Below the pieces are notes generated by a model. The model worked only from the letters and a program-made list of their open reading frames with translations, ran no database searches and had not been told where the DNA came from. A program made the position numbers and the translations under genes. A stretch of 36,766 nt of DNA from an uncultured Bacilli bacterium. GTDB taxonomy: Bacteria > Bacillota_I > Bacilli_A > RF39 > UBA660. The stretch spans positions 1 through 36,766 of the forward strand of contig CAKOOC010000011.1 in NCBI GenBank assembly GCA_934098375.1, given 5' to 3'. How positions within the stretch are numbered: the stretch's first letter is position 1; each line of letters begins with the position of its first letter. Below, one piece after another: positions 1 through 8,982 of the stretch.

Positions 1-2338
1 CATTATCAATAACTTCTTTAGTCATATTTGCTAAAGAGGCAACATGAACACCATAACTTTTATCGACAGCTCCTTCTTTAATTTTATGAAGAAAGACTAG
101 TTTGCCATTATCTAAAGTTGCTGAGACATGAATATTTTTAATGCTGGGGTATTTTTCTTCCATAACGGTTAGTTCATGATAGTGCGTACTAAATAAAGTT
201 TTACAGCCAATATGATTTACAACATATTCTAAAATAGCTTCAGCTAAACTCATCCCATCAAAAGTAGCAGTTCCTCTTCCCAATTCATCAAATAAGATTA
301 AAGAGTCTTTTGTAGCGTTACATATGGCATTACGGGCTTCTTTCATTTCAACCATAAATGTAGATTCCCCACTTACTAAATCATCTGAGGCACCAATTCT
401 CGTGTATATTGCATCAAATATTGGTAAATCAGCTTTATCAGCAGGGACAAATGAACCAATTTGCGCCATTATTATGGTAATAGCAAGTTGTCTCATAAAT
501 GTTGATTTACCACTCATGTTAGGACCCGTTATTAAAAGAGTATTAACATTTTCATCCATATGACAATCATTTTTAACATAAGAAGTGGTACTTACTTCAC
601 TTATTACGGGGTGAAAGCCATTTACAATATTAATATAATGATTATCATTAAATGTTGGTCTTACTAATTTTTCTTTTTCACTAACAACGGATAACGATAC
701 TAAGGCATCAATATAAGATAGTTTATTAGCTGTATCTTTTAGTTTTAAAACATTTTCTTTTAAGATGTTTTTAATATTATTAAATAAATCATATTCAAGT
801 TCAATTATTCTTTCTTCAGCATTTAAAACTAAAGCTTCCTTTTCTTTTAGCGCGGGCGTTATAAATCTTTCTCCGTTAGCAAGGGTTTGTTTTCGTTCCC
901 AGCCAAATTCATCTTTAACTTTACTAGCGTTACCTTTGCTTACTTCAATGTAATAGCCAAATACTTTATTAAAGCCAACTTTTAAGTTTTGAATTCCGGT
1001 TTTTTCTCTTTCTTCTTGTTCTAGAGAAGCAATAAAATCTTTACCACCAGAGCGGATACTTTTTAGTTCGTCTAACTCTTTATTATAACCGTCTTTAATT
1101 AGGAAACCATCTTTTAAAGTTATAGGTGGTTCTTCATATATAGCACGCTCTAAAAGATCACATAGTTCTTCATGAGAATCTAATTCAAAGTCAAAACCGA
1201 TACCAGTTATATTTTCGCTTATTTCAGGTAAAACTTTTAAGGATTTCTTAATTTGCAGTGCATCGCGAGCATTAAAAGAACCACATGTAAGTTTTCCGCA
1301 TAGTCTTTCTAAGTCATATACTTCATATAGTAAAGCTTGTAATTTACTTCTTTTAATAAATTCAGTATTTAAAGAGTCAATAATATCTAATCTTTTATTT
1401 ATTAAATTTTTATCTTTTAATGGAGATGATAAAAATGATTTTAATTTACGAGATCCCATAGAAGTTTTACATTTATCTAATAACCATATTAGACTATATT
1501 GTCTTTCTTTTAGTCTTAGGGTTTCAAATAATTCTAAGTTACGGATACTATGAATATCTAATTTTAAATAATCATTAGTTTCAATAATTTTAACATTACT
1601 AAAGTGAGATATGTCTTTTAGTTCCTTGATAACTAGATAGTAAACTAAATGCTTTACTCCTTCTATTCTTCTTACGTCTACTAAATCAGCAACAATATTT
1701 AATTTTTCTTCATATAATTCATCAGTTAAAGTTACATTAATGTTGTAAGTATTTTTTAAAATATTTATTAATTTAAGATCAAAGTTTGTTTTTAATAAGA
1801 TTTCTTTTAAATTTAGTTTTAATATACGGTTTAAAAGAGTTTGTTCATCATGGTTTATCATCTCACTAAAGATATCTCCGGTAGAAATATCAGCATATGT
1901 TAAAAGATAAGCATATTCTAAGTCCAAAAGACTAGCAATATAGTTAAAGTCATAAGAATTTAAAAAGTCTAAATCAACAAGAGTTCCTTTGGATACAACA
2001 TCGATAACTTCTCTTTTTACCATACCTTTGGCTTTTTTGGGATCTTCAACCTGCTCACAAATTGCGACTTTGAAACCTTTAGATACAGCTTTTTCTAAAT
2101 AACTTTTAACGGCATGATGAGGAACACCACACATAGGTACTCTTTCTTTTAAGCCGGCGTTTTTACCAGTTAAGGTAAGTTCTAATTCATGAGATGCAGT
2201 TATTCCATCTTCAAAAAATAATTCATAAAAGTCCCCAATACGGTAAAATAATAAGACATCTTCATAATTCTTTTTTATGTCCATATACTGTTTCATCATA
2301 GGACTTAATTCGTCATAATTTACTTCGCTTCTTTTCAT
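1..2338 (-). CDS. mutS: DNA mismatch repair protein MutS (3' end outside window)
   Basis: MutS recognises mismatches and small loops and, as an ATP-driven clamp, recruits the rest of the repair machinery. Read from the ATG at 2338, the frame stays open to the left edge (779 codons; the family is usually 850-870). Visible are the N-terminal mismatch-binding domain with the FYELF motif (the Phe that stacks on the mismatch), the PMCGVPHH segment, the Walker A GPNMSGKST near residue 605 (about 500-526) and the Walker B region FDELGRGT near 270-300. Start choice: AAAGGTG lies 7 bases upstream of the ATG. About 80 C-terminal residues should lie beyond the edge. The identification is secure. MutL is not in the window. 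Confidence 0.97.
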   Translation of the reverse strand, partial: MKRSEVNYDELSPMMKQYMDIKKNYEDVLLFYRIGDFYELFFEDGITASHELELTLTGKNAGLKERVPMCGVPHHAVKSYLEKAVSKGFKVAICEQVEDPKKAKGMVKREVIDVVSKGTLVDLDFLNSYDFNYIASLLDLEYAYLLTYADISTGDIFSEMINHDEQTLLNRILKLNLKEILLKTNFDLKLINILKNTYNINVTLTDELYEEKLNIVADLVDVRRIEGVKHLVYYLVIKELKDISHFSNVKIIETNDYLKLDIHSIRNLELFETLRLKERQYSLIWLLDKCKTSMGSRKLKSFLSSPLKDKNLINKRLDIIDSLNTEFIKRSKLQALLYEVYDLERLCGKLTCGSFNARDALQIKKSLKVLPEISENITGIGFDFELDSHEELCDLLERAIYEEPPITLKDGFLIKDGYNKELDELKSIRSGGKDFIASLEQEEREKTGIQNLKVGFNKVFGYYIEVSKGNASKVKDEFGWERKQTLANGERFITPALKEKEALVLNAEERIIELEYDLFNNIKNILKENVLKLKDTANKLSYIDALVSLSVVSEKEKLVRPTFNDNHYINIVNGFHPVISEVSTTSYVKNDCHMDENVNTLLITGPNMSGKSTFMRQLAITIIMAQIGSFVPADKADLPIFDAIYTRIGASDDLVSGESTFMVEMKEARNAICNATKDSLILFDELGRGTATFDGMSLAEAILEYVVNHIGCKTLFSTHYHELTVMEEKYPSIKNIHVSATLDNGKLVFLHKIKEGAVDKSYGVHVASLANMTKEVIDN

Positions 2339-2394
2339 TTTTTAACACCTTTAGATATTATAACATTAATTTAAGATTTTTTTATATTTAAAAT

Positions 2395-2420
2395 TTAAAA
2401 AACAGCTTATTTAAAAGCTA
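2395..2420 (-). terminator. Weak terminator-like hairpin after the 2418-3473 gene
   Basis: On the minus strand AGCTT and AAGCT arms (2404-2408 and 2415-2419) are followed by a run of T. The stem has only 5 base pairs and overlaps the TAG stop of the upstream gene. It may be a weak terminator before mutS or chance. Confidence 0.35.
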
Positions 2421-3473
2421 TTTCTTATTAAAAACTGGCGTTTTTTCGTTTGCTTTAACTTCAATAAAGTAACTTATTCCTGGCCTACTATTGGAAAGCT
2501 CGGAAGTTACAAATTCATGCAAACGATCACTTTTACCGGCAAGGGCAATTTTTTCTAGAATTTTATCTCCTTTGATTCCCTCGGGGATTCGATTAAAAAC
2601 TCTTGTTTCATTGGCAACTACTCTTAAAGCATAACTAAAATTACTTTCATTTTGTAAAATTTTATCAGCGGCTTTATAGATGGGACTACCGTTTTCGTCT
2701 TGTCCAACGACAGTAAATTCTACCACATCACCATAACAGGGATTTGTTTCAGTAAAGGGATCATATTCATAATAAGTATGAATTTTATTTCCCATTTGTT
2801 TAGCAGGTTTATAAGTATGCAAACTACCGCTTTCATAATCAGCAGTTAAGGCTTCTTCTAAATCTATTTCCGTAAAGCATGTACCAGTTTGTTTTAAAAT
2901 CATTAAGTTATTGGTTGTTAAAACTAAATCATCTAAACGTTTTTCTCTAATTTTAATAATATCACTAAAACTTAAAATATATCCACCTGTAAAATCACCT
3001 TCGGGTTTAGTATAAGATAAACTCAAGGGACTACTTTTTATATAAACCTTTTTAGGTCTTAATCCTAGTTTTTGAACTTCTTTTGCTCTTTTGCTGCGTC
3101 CAAAGTTAAGTGATTTAACAATAAAATATTTTTTTTCTAAAATATCACAAGTAAACTCATCTTTTTTGCTTATTTTTGTACTACAAAAACGAAGACGATT
3201 TCGTAGTAAGGAAGTTGATGGAACTTCATCAATGAAATAATATATACCACTTCCTGGATAGTATTTTTCTAAGGCTCTTTCGATGCCGTTTAATGAACCA
3301 TAATTTGTAAGTAATTCCTTACTATATTCAGCAAAAGGAATAATTTGGGCGTTATTTTCGCCATCAAAGGCAATTACCATAATGTGATAAAACTGTGAAT
3401 ATTGTCCAAAGTTTTTTCCATAACAATCTTCTAATTCATATAATTTAACTAACTTACTGTCAGTCTTTTCCAT
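2418..3473 (-). CDS. Hypothetical protein, 351 aa, downstream of sepM
   Basis: I do not recognise this family. It is a soluble-looking protein with no signal peptide or membrane segment, of mixed charge, with many aromatic residues in the N-terminal 100. GGAGAAAT precedes the ATG at a normal distance. The gene starts 7 bp after the stop of the SepM-like protease gene, so the two are almost certainly co-transcribed, which suggests a role linked to the protease or simply shared regulation. It stops 80 bp before mutS and a weak hairpin lies at its 3' end. No catalytic motif stands out, and I give no function. Confidence 0.8.
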   Translation of the reverse strand: MEKTDSKLVKLYELEDCYGKNFGQYSQFYHIMVIAFDGENNAQIIPFAEYSKELLTNYGSLNGIERALEKYYPGSGIYYFIDEVPSTSLLRNRLRFCSTKISKKDEFTCDILEKKYFIVKSLNFGRSKRAKEVQKLGLRPKKVYIKSSPLSLSYTKPEGDFTGGYILSFSDIIKIREKRLDDLVLTTNNLMILKQTGTCFTEIDLEEALTADYESGSLHTYKPAKQMGNKIHTYYEYDPFTETNPCYGDVVEFTVVGQDENGSPIYKAADKILQNESNFSYALRVVANETRVFNRIPEGIKGDKILEKIALAGKSDRLHEFVTSELSNSRPGISYFIEVKANEKTPVFNKK

Positions 3474-3480
3474 AAAATTT

Positions 3481-4515
3481 TTATTTCTCCTTTAAAGTTT
3501 CTAATGTTTGGAGGGCTTCATCAAATGTTGCTACCCCCACTATCATTATATCATAGTTTTTTTCTTTTGCATATTTTTGAGCTGCTTCAAGATTTTCTTT
3601 AGGACAGATAAAGATGTCAGCTTTTCCTTTAACTGCCCCAGCCAATTTATATTCAACAGAACCAATTTCCCCAACATTACCTTCCATATCAATAATGCCG
3701 GTACCAACAATTTTATTTCCTTTAGTAATGTCTTCTTTGGTGATAGCGTTATAAATTGTTAAAGCTGTTATAAGTCCTCCGCTAGGTCCTGATTCTGATG
3801 ATTTTGTTTTTACTTTTAGATTAAAATCTGATTTTATATCTAAAATAGTACAAACAGAGATGCCAATATAAAGATGATTATTTTCTTTATATATAGTAAC
3901 GTCTGTAGTATATTCTTTGCCATCTCTTTGATATTTTATTTTAATTTTATCATTTTCTTTTAATGTATTTATATATTTATTTAGTTCTTCTATATTAGTA
4001 AAGTCTTTATCATCATACGATAATATTTCATCACCTATTTTTAAATTACTGGTGTTTTTTTCGGTTTTGTAGGCGATGTAATAATGCTTTTTAGTTATTT
4101 CATAATCGATGCCAGCTTTACTAAATGCTACATAAGTGGCGTTACTTATAGCGGCATTATATTCTAAATGATCTCTTATAAGAGCATCTGATACTTCTTC
4201 ACTTTCATTATAAGTCATTTTTGATGCTTCAACTAATTCCCAATCTTTATTTAACTTAGCAAGCAAATAAAATGGTAAATTACCTTCCATCATGCTAACA
4301 TAGGCCATATTAAAAGTACCTTTGGACTCGTTTATGTTTTCTCCTTCGATACGACTGGTGGTATTAATAGTCCCACCTGGTTTATAAATTACATAACCAG
4401 TATCGTAAAAACAAAAAATGCCAAAAAGAATTAAAAAGATAATGCCTTTGATATTATCTTTAATAAAATTTTTAAAATAATCATAATATTTATTAATAAT
4501 TTTCTTATTCATCAT
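3481..4515 (-). CDS. SepM/YlbL-like membrane-anchored PDZ-Lon family serine protease
   Basis: A short cytoplasmic N-terminus is followed by one membrane segment at about residues 24-37, then an extracytoplasmic region with a PDZ-like domain at about 130-210 (including the GDEILSYDDK turn) and a Lon-type protease domain at 235-340. The Ser-Lys dyad can be placed: Ser245 in SGPSGGL and Lys290 in VEYKLAGA. Length (344) matches the SepM/YlbL family, which cleaves exported peptides at the cell surface. Bacillus subtilis keeps ylbL close to ylbJ, and the divergent neighbour here is YlbJ-like, which supports the call. The gene opens ATG ATG with no Shine-Dalgarno sequence; a TATAAT lies only 6 bases upstream, so the mRNA may be leaderless. 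The substrate is unknown. Confidence 0.9.
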   Translation of the reverse strand: MMNKKIINKYYDYFKNFIKDNIKGIIFLILFGIFCFYDTGYVIYKPGGTINTTSRIEGENINESKGTFNMAYVSMMEGNLPFYLLAKLNKDWELVEASKMTYNESEEVSDALIRDHLEYNAAISNATYVAFSKAGIDYEITKKHYYIAYKTEKNTSNLKIGDEILSYDDKDFTNIEELNKYINTLKENDKIKIKYQRDGKEYTTDVTIYKENNHLYIGISVCTILDIKSDFNLKVKTKSSESGPSGGLITALTIYNAITKEDITKGNKIVGTGIIDMEGNVGEIGSVEYKLAGAVKGKADIFICPKENLEAAQKYAKEKNYDIMIVGVATFDEALQTLETLKEK

Positions 4516-4521
4516 AATAAA

Positions 4522-4527
4522 ATTATA
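4522..4527 (-). promoter_or_regulatory. -10 box (TATAAT) immediately before the SepM-like gene
   Basis: A perfect TATAAT lies on the minus strand 6 bases before the ATG at 4515. The best upstream match to a -35, TTCATA with 18 bp spacing, would lie inside ylbJ. If used, transcription would begin at or next to the start codon and give a leaderless message, consistent with the missing ribosome site. Confidence 0.45.
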
Positions 4528-4546
4528 TCACTAATATGGAGATTTT

Positions 4547-5416
4547 ATGAAAAATATTATTAAAGTTATATTAATTTTAACAATTTTAATTAGTATTTAT
4601 ATCAATAGACCGCTGGTAATGGTTAAAGTGGTTTCAGGAATGGAACTTTGGAGCAAGTGCGTTTTTCCTAGTGTTTTTCCGATTTTAATAATAAGTGATT
4701 TTATAATGAGCACTAATTTAATAAAAATAATTAGTGATTTATTTGGTTTTATTTTTACAAGGTTTTTTAGGGTAAGTAAATATGCTAGTTATGTTTTTAT
4801 TATGAGTATGTTTAGTGGCTGTCCAGCAAACGCTAAGTATATTAAAGATTTATATGATAATAACGTAATTGGTAAAAATGAAAGCATTAAAATTCTTTCT
4901 ATGAGCCTTTTATATAATCCTTTATTAATTCTTTCAATCACCCCATTTTTAAGTACTTTTGATGCATATTTTCTTATTGTAACTAATATAATTATTAATT
5001 TAATTATAGGTTTAATTAATCGTCATTATAAAACGGATGATATTACAAAAGATATAAATGTTAAAGATTTTGATTTAGTAAATAGCATTAGTAATAGTAT
5101 AAATGTACTTTTGTTAATACTGGGATCGATTATTGTTTTTATTACTATAAGTGCGATTATACCTATAGATAGTCCTTTATTTAAGGGAGCATTAGAAATT
5201 ACTAACGGGATAAAGTTAGTTGATGCAAGTGATTACTTATATAAATATAAGCTGCTATTTACAAGTATTTTAATGGGTTTTGGCGGTTTTAGCATTATTA
5301 TCCAAATAAAAAGTATCTTTAAAGATACTAATTTAGATTATAGTTTATTTTATAAATCAAGAATTATCCATATTATACTTTTTATAATTTTTATCTATTT
5401 AAGAACGTTAATATAG
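4547..5416 (+). CDS. ylbJ: YlbJ-like nucleoside-recognition (Gate) family membrane protein
   Basis: A polytopic membrane protein of 289 aa, the only convincing plus-strand gene in the window. It contains the FPSVFPILIISDF and FSGCPANAKYI segments typical of YlbJ/SpoIVM-type proteins of the nucleoside-recognition (Gate) fold, and is shorter than the ~400 aa Bacillus protein. In spore formers YlbJ is a mother-cell sporulation membrane protein. Start: GGAG at 4538-4541 precedes the ATG at 4547. It is divergent from the SepM-like gene with only 31 bp between them, and its TAG stop touches the stop of the convergent prepilin gene with no spacing, so the two transcripts probably overlap. Whether it works in sporulation here cannot be told from the sequence. 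Confidence 0.78.
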   Translation: MKNIIKVILILTILISIYINRPLVMVKVVSGMELWSKCVFPSVFPILIISDFIMSTNLIKIISDLFGFIFTRFFRVSKYASYVFIMSMFSGCPANAKYIKDLYDNNVIGKNESIKILSMSLLYNPLLILSITPFLSTFDAYFLIVTNIIINLIIGLINRHYKTDDITKDINVKDFDLVNSISNSINVLLLILGSIIVFITISAIIPIDSPLFKGALEITNGIKLVDASDYLYKYKLLFTSILMGFGGFSIIIQIKSIFKDTNLDYSLFYKSRIIHIILFIIFIYLRTLI

Positions 5417-6034
5417 TTAGTCAAGTAGACTTTGATCGATGGTAACTTTATTTGATGCATATATATAATTTAGATTTATATCATAATTGTTTCCAACAGA
5501 GTCTACTACAGGCATTACTATGTTTAGAGCACAGTTAACATTTGATTCATCACTTGGGCAAGATGTATTTACTTTTAAAGGATAGTTATTATTTTCACTA
5601 TCTTCATTATTATTTTGGGGAACGATGTCTGTTTCTCTTAAAACAACATTATTTTCTCTAGAATAGCCAATGATATTTAAATCTTTGTTACTAGTATTAT
5701 TATGATAACTGTAATAAATTAGATAGCCTACTTCGCCACCAGCATATGATAGTTTTAGGCAGTAAGATGTTTTTTGATTATAATTACTTACCATTAAATT
5801 TTTAATGTCATCTGATGAACAACTATCAACTTTGGTAAGTTCTAAATCTTTAAAATCAGCTTGCACTTTTCTAATAATAATATTTTGATTGATAATATTG
5901 GTACTAGAACTATTACTATCATCATTAATGTTTTTGACAGTTATCATTAGATTAAAGATAAAAATTATTACTAATGATATTAAGGCTACACTTACGACTA
6001 TTTCAACAATTGTTACTCCTTTTTGATTTTTCAT
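5417..6034 (-). CDS. Prepilin-type N-terminal methylation domain protein (pseudopilin)
   Basis: The N-terminus has a short basic leader, then GVTIVEIVVSVALISLVI: the class III signal with Gly before the cleavage site and Glu at position +5, followed by a hydrophobic helix. This is the substrate pattern of a prepilin peptidase. The remaining ~170 residues are a polar extracellular domain with several cysteines, resembling GspJ/PilW-type minor pilins in size. The ATG overlaps the TAA of the FtsW paralogue (TAATG, 6032-6036), so the two are translationally coupled. It could be a minor pilin or tip protein of the Tad pilus encoded just upstream, or part of a separate competence-type pseudopilus. 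No peptidase gene is visible. Confidence 0.82.
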   Translation of the reverse strand: MKNQKGVTIVEIVVSVALISLVIIFIFNLMITVKNINDDSNSSSTNIINQNIIIRKVQADFKDLELTKVDSCSSDDIKNLMVSNYNQKTSYCLKLSYAGGEVGYLIYYSYHNNTSNKDLNIIGYSRENNVVLRETDIVPQNNNEDSENNNYPLKVNTSCPSDESNVNCALNIVMPVVDSVGNNYDINLNYIYASNKVTIDQSLLD

Positions 6035-7206
6035 TATATACTCCTTAATAATTCTTTTGTCTTATTATTTTTAGTTTCAATAGCGACTCTTTCACAGGTA
6101 AATAATAAGAACATTAAATTTATATAAAATGATCCACCATATGATAAGAAAGGAACTGGGACACCGGTTAAAGGAATAAGAGCTAAAATTCCCATAAAGT
6201 TTACTAATAAGTGTAATAATATATAAGCAAAGGTGCCATAAGCAATGATAGATCCACGCATATTAACAGCGTTTCTAGCTATTTTAAGTAAACGATATAA
6301 AATTATTAAATAACCAATAATAATTAGAATGCCAACTAAAGCTCCTAATTCTTCAATAACAATAGGAAAAATAAAGTCAGTATAGGCTTCTGGCAAATAC
6401 AAATACTTTTGCGTAGAATTGCCAAGCCCTACGCCAAATAAACCACCATTATTAATGGCAATAAAACCATTACAGACTTGATAACCGGTTTTATCGGTGT
6501 ATCTAGTGCAAGGGGCTCTATAAGTTAGACGGTCTTTTTGTTCTGACGTTAATAAATTACTGTTTTTTAAAATATTCCCACCAAAAACAACAAAGATAGC
6601 GGCCGCAATAATACCAATTATACAAGTTAATTTCATGGTCTTCATTTGCTTATTTTCAATAGGAAGGGCTAAAAAGATAAACGCGGCAATGCCAGCTATA
6701 ATGATAGCAGTTCCTAAGTCGGGCTGAAAAACAACAAGGGCGGTGGCAATTAAAACTAAAATCATAGGAAAGATTATTTTCATATTATCATAATCTTTAC
6801 GTTTAATTATTTTTTCATAATATACAGCTAAGTATAAAATAATTGCGGTTTTAGCAAATTCACTAGGTTGAATAGAAAAAAACTTTAAATCATACCAGCT
6901 TTTGGCACTATTTGTGATAGAACCATAGGGATATAATCCAGCTAAGGCAATTAAAATCCCTAGCATAATTAAGGGTCCTAATTTTTGATATTTAGAGGTT
7001 GGAAATCTTATAATAAAAATAAGCCCAACAAGCCAAATAGCAATAGCGAACTCTAGCTGCTTAGTAAAAAAGTATGATTCTTTTAATTTGTTATATAAAA
7101 CAGCAGAAATTGAGGATGCTGAAAAAATCATAACTAGTCCTAGTATGGTATAAACTGCCATAAAAATAAATAAAGTTTTATCCATCTTTTTAAATAGATT
7201 TTTCAT
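6034..7206 (-). CDS. FtsW/RodA/SpoVE family glycosyltransferase, paralogue
   Basis: A polytopic SEDS protein of 390 aa. SEDS proteins polymerise lipid II into glycan strands together with a class B penicillin-binding protein. Visible motifs are IQPSEFAKT (112-120), QPDLGTA (161-167), GVGLGNSTQKYLYLPEAYTDFIF (258-280), which holds the catalytic Asp277, and VPVPFLSYGGS near the C-terminus. It is a second, divergent SEDS gene besides ftsW at 24776-25858. An extracellular loop before GLFG holds two cysteines (233 and 245) that are unusual in the family and could form a disulfide. It lies between the Tad operon and the pseudopilin gene and has its own promoter. Whether it is FtsW, RodA or SpoVE cannot be decided. 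Confidence 0.9.
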   Translation of the reverse strand: MKNLFKKMDKTLFIFMAVYTILGLVMIFSASSISAVLYNKLKESYFFTKQLEFAIAIWLVGLIFIIRFPTSKYQKLGPLIMLGILIALAGLYPYGSITNSAKSWYDLKFFSIQPSEFAKTAIILYLAVYYEKIIKRKDYDNMKIIFPMILVLIATALVVFQPDLGTAIIIAGIAAFIFLALPIENKQMKTMKLTCIIGIIAAAIFVVFGGNILKNSNLLTSEQKDRLTYRAPCTRYTDKTGYQVCNGFIAINNGGLFGVGLGNSTQKYLYLPEAYTDFIFPIVIEELGALVGILIIIGYLIILYRLLKIARNAVNMRGSIIAYGTFAYILLHLLVNFMGILALIPLTGVPVPFLSYGGSFYINLMFLLFTCERVAIETKNNKTKELLRSI

Positions 7207-7226
7207 CTCTTCACCCTACTATATGT

Positions 7227-7235
7227 ATTTTATCA
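7227..7235 (-). promoter_or_regulatory. Extended -10 promoter for the FtsW-paralogue/pseudopilin operon
   Basis: On the minus strand TGATAAAAT (extended -10) lies about 20 bases before the ATG at 7206, within the T tract of the Tad operon terminator. No convincing -35 is seen. Confidence 0.45.
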
Positions 7236-7272
7236 TAAAAAAAAGTACTTTTAAATAATCTTAAAGTACTTT
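7234..7272 (-). terminator. Rho-independent terminator of the Tad operon
   Basis: Perfect 10-base arms AAAGTACTTT (7242-7251 and 7263-7272) with an 11-nt loop are followed on the minus strand by a run of at least eight T. It begins 4 bases after the tadC stop and separates the Tad operon from the FtsW paralogue. Confidence 0.85.
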
Positions 7273-7276
7273 ACAT

Positions 7277-7972
7277 TTATTTATCAATTAGAGTTATTAA
7301 TATAGGACTTAAAATAATTAATAAAATTAAAGGGACAAATATTAAAACGCTTACAATACTAATTTTAACAGGCATTTTATTTATTTTTCCTCTTGTTTCT
7401 AATAGTATCTTATCATTTAAATAATCTAGCTGATTGTTTAATGATTCGATCATGTTACTTCCATAAATGTTTGCTTCCATTAAATTTAAAATGATATTAT
7501 CGACGTTTTCACTAGGAATTCTGGTTGTTAAGTCATTTAAACCTTCACTTAAACTTTTTCCAAGCTCCATATCTTCTAGAGCTTTTTTAAATTCAGTGGC
7601 AAGATCATTATTTACATTATTAGCCGTTAATTCAATCGCACTTCTTAAGTTACTGCCGGACTCTAGAGTTAATGACAATATTTCAAAAAAGAAAGTAGCA
7701 TCTTTTTCTAGAACTTTACCACGTTTTTTCAAACGAACATCAAAGAAAAAAACTTCAGCAAGAAAGAAATAAAGCGTACATATAAATAAAGATATGAATA
7801 AGTTTACTTTGAAAGCACATAAAAGGACAAAAGCAAAAAGTGTTACAAACAAGTGAGAACTTAATATATCATAAGTATTATATTTCTTTTTAGCTCCAAA
7901 AAGTTTGTTTTTGCGATTAATTCTTTCAATAATTTTTTTAGAATATACTTTTTTAGCTATTAATTCACTCAT
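7277..7972 (-). CDS. tadC: TadC-like type II secretion F family inner-membrane protein
   Basis: The last gene of the Tad operon, 231 aa. It has membrane segments at about 47-75 and 205-229, and a central cytoplasmic T2SSF domain with the features FFEILSLTLESG and LGKSLSEGLNDLTTRIP. TadB and TadC form the membrane platform on which the TadA ATPase drives Flp pilus assembly. Its ATG overlaps the TGA of tadB (ATGA, 7969-7972), so translation is coupled. The protein is shorter than many TadC proteins (~300 aa) but has the complete T2SSF core. A strong terminator follows the stop. Confidence 0.87.
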   Translation of the reverse strand: MSELIAKKVYSKKIIERINRKNKLFGAKKKYNTYDILSSHLFVTLFAFVLLCAFKVNLFISLFICTLYFFLAEVFFFDVRLKKRGKVLEKDATFFFEILSLTLESGSNLRSAIELTANNVNNDLATEFKKALEDMELGKSLSEGLNDLTTRIPSENVDNIILNLMEANIYGSNMIESLNNQLDYLNDKILLETRGKINKMPVKISIVSVLIFVPLILLIILSPILITLIDK

Positions 7973-8955
7973 ACTTCCACCTTCATTATTTTCTTAATTA
8001 TTAATATATAACTTATGTATAAAGTTAGGGCTATAACAATAACAAAGATGCCAAGAGGATTACTGATTAATGGTTTAAAATATGTAGGACTTAGTAAAAC
8101 TAATATTAAACATAAAACAATAGGCATTACTAATAAAAAGTAATAAACTAATTTAGAACTACTTGTTAAAGATTTTAATTCGTCTTTAACTCTTTTTTTA
8201 TTAGTAAAGGATTTTTCAATGCTACTAAAAATAGGAATTAAATTACCACCTGTTAAATTTAGCAAACTTAAACTACTAGTTATATAGCTTGCGTCTTTGA
8301 CGTTTACACGTTCATAGAAACGATCAAATACTTCTTTTATTTCTAAACCATACTTTAAATCAGTACTTATTTTAGCAAATTCTTCACTAATAGGGCCAGT
8401 TAAGTCTTTAGTTACCATGGTTATGGCCTGAGTGATATTATAGCCTGATTTAAATGCGTTATTCATAATAATGATACTTTTTAATAAATCATTTTCTATT
8501 TGAGTGTTACGATGACGCTCATGAATTATTAAATAAATATTGTAAGCAAAGTATCCGACAAATAAGGAAAGGATGCAAGCAGAAAAGTCAAATGATGATT
8601 TATAAATAGCGGATATTATATAAATAAAACCAAAAACAAAAGATAAACTTATTTTATTAGCAATAATCTCATAAGGTGCTTTATCATTTTTAATATTTGT
8701 ATGGATATATTTTTCATAATATTTAGATACTTTTTGCATTATTTTTAAATGCATTAGAGTGTTTACTAAGTATGTACGAGATTTATAGTACAAAATAGCA
8801 ATTTTCTCTCCTAGGGAGTGCTTTTCGTTACGATTATTATTAACGGTATATTTGCTTATTCTTTGATTATTTTTAGAGGCAATAAAAACTCTTATTATTT
8901 TAAATAGAATAAGTAAAATAGTTAACACAGTTATTATTTTTAGTATTTTATTCAT
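7969..8955 (-). CDS. tadB: TadB-like type II secretion F family inner-membrane protein
   Basis: A 328-aa membrane protein with an N-terminal anchor (about 5-27), a pair of segments at about 105-150 and two at the C-terminus (about 270-320). The cytoplasmic T2SSF domain contains MNNAFKSGYNITQAITMV and LKYGLEIKEVFDRFYERV. It stands between the TadA ATPase and TadC, the usual order, and is the second half of the assembly platform. The start lies 27 bp after the tadA stop and the TGA overlaps the tadC start, which also shows that TGA is read as stop in this organism. Confidence 0.88.
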   Translation of the reverse strand: MNKILKIITVLTILLILFKIIRVFIASKNNQRISKYTVNNNRNEKHSLGEKIAILYYKSRTYLVNTLMHLKIMQKVSKYYEKYIHTNIKNDKAPYEIIANKISLSFVFGFIYIISAIYKSSFDFSACILSLFVGYFAYNIYLIIHERHRNTQIENDLLKSIIIMNNAFKSGYNITQAITMVTKDLTGPISEEFAKISTDLKYGLEIKEVFDRFYERVNVKDASYITSSLSLLNLTGGNLIPIFSSIEKSFTNKKRVKDELKSLTSSSKLVYYFLLVMPIVLCLILVLLSPTYFKPLISNPLGIFVIVIALTLYISYILIIKKIMKVEV

Positions 8956-8982
8956 CTCTAAAAATAGTCCTTTCTATTATAT

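Noticed and set aside
324..953. Plus-strand open frames inside mutS
   Set aside because: They are antisense to conserved MutS domains and lack ribosome sites.
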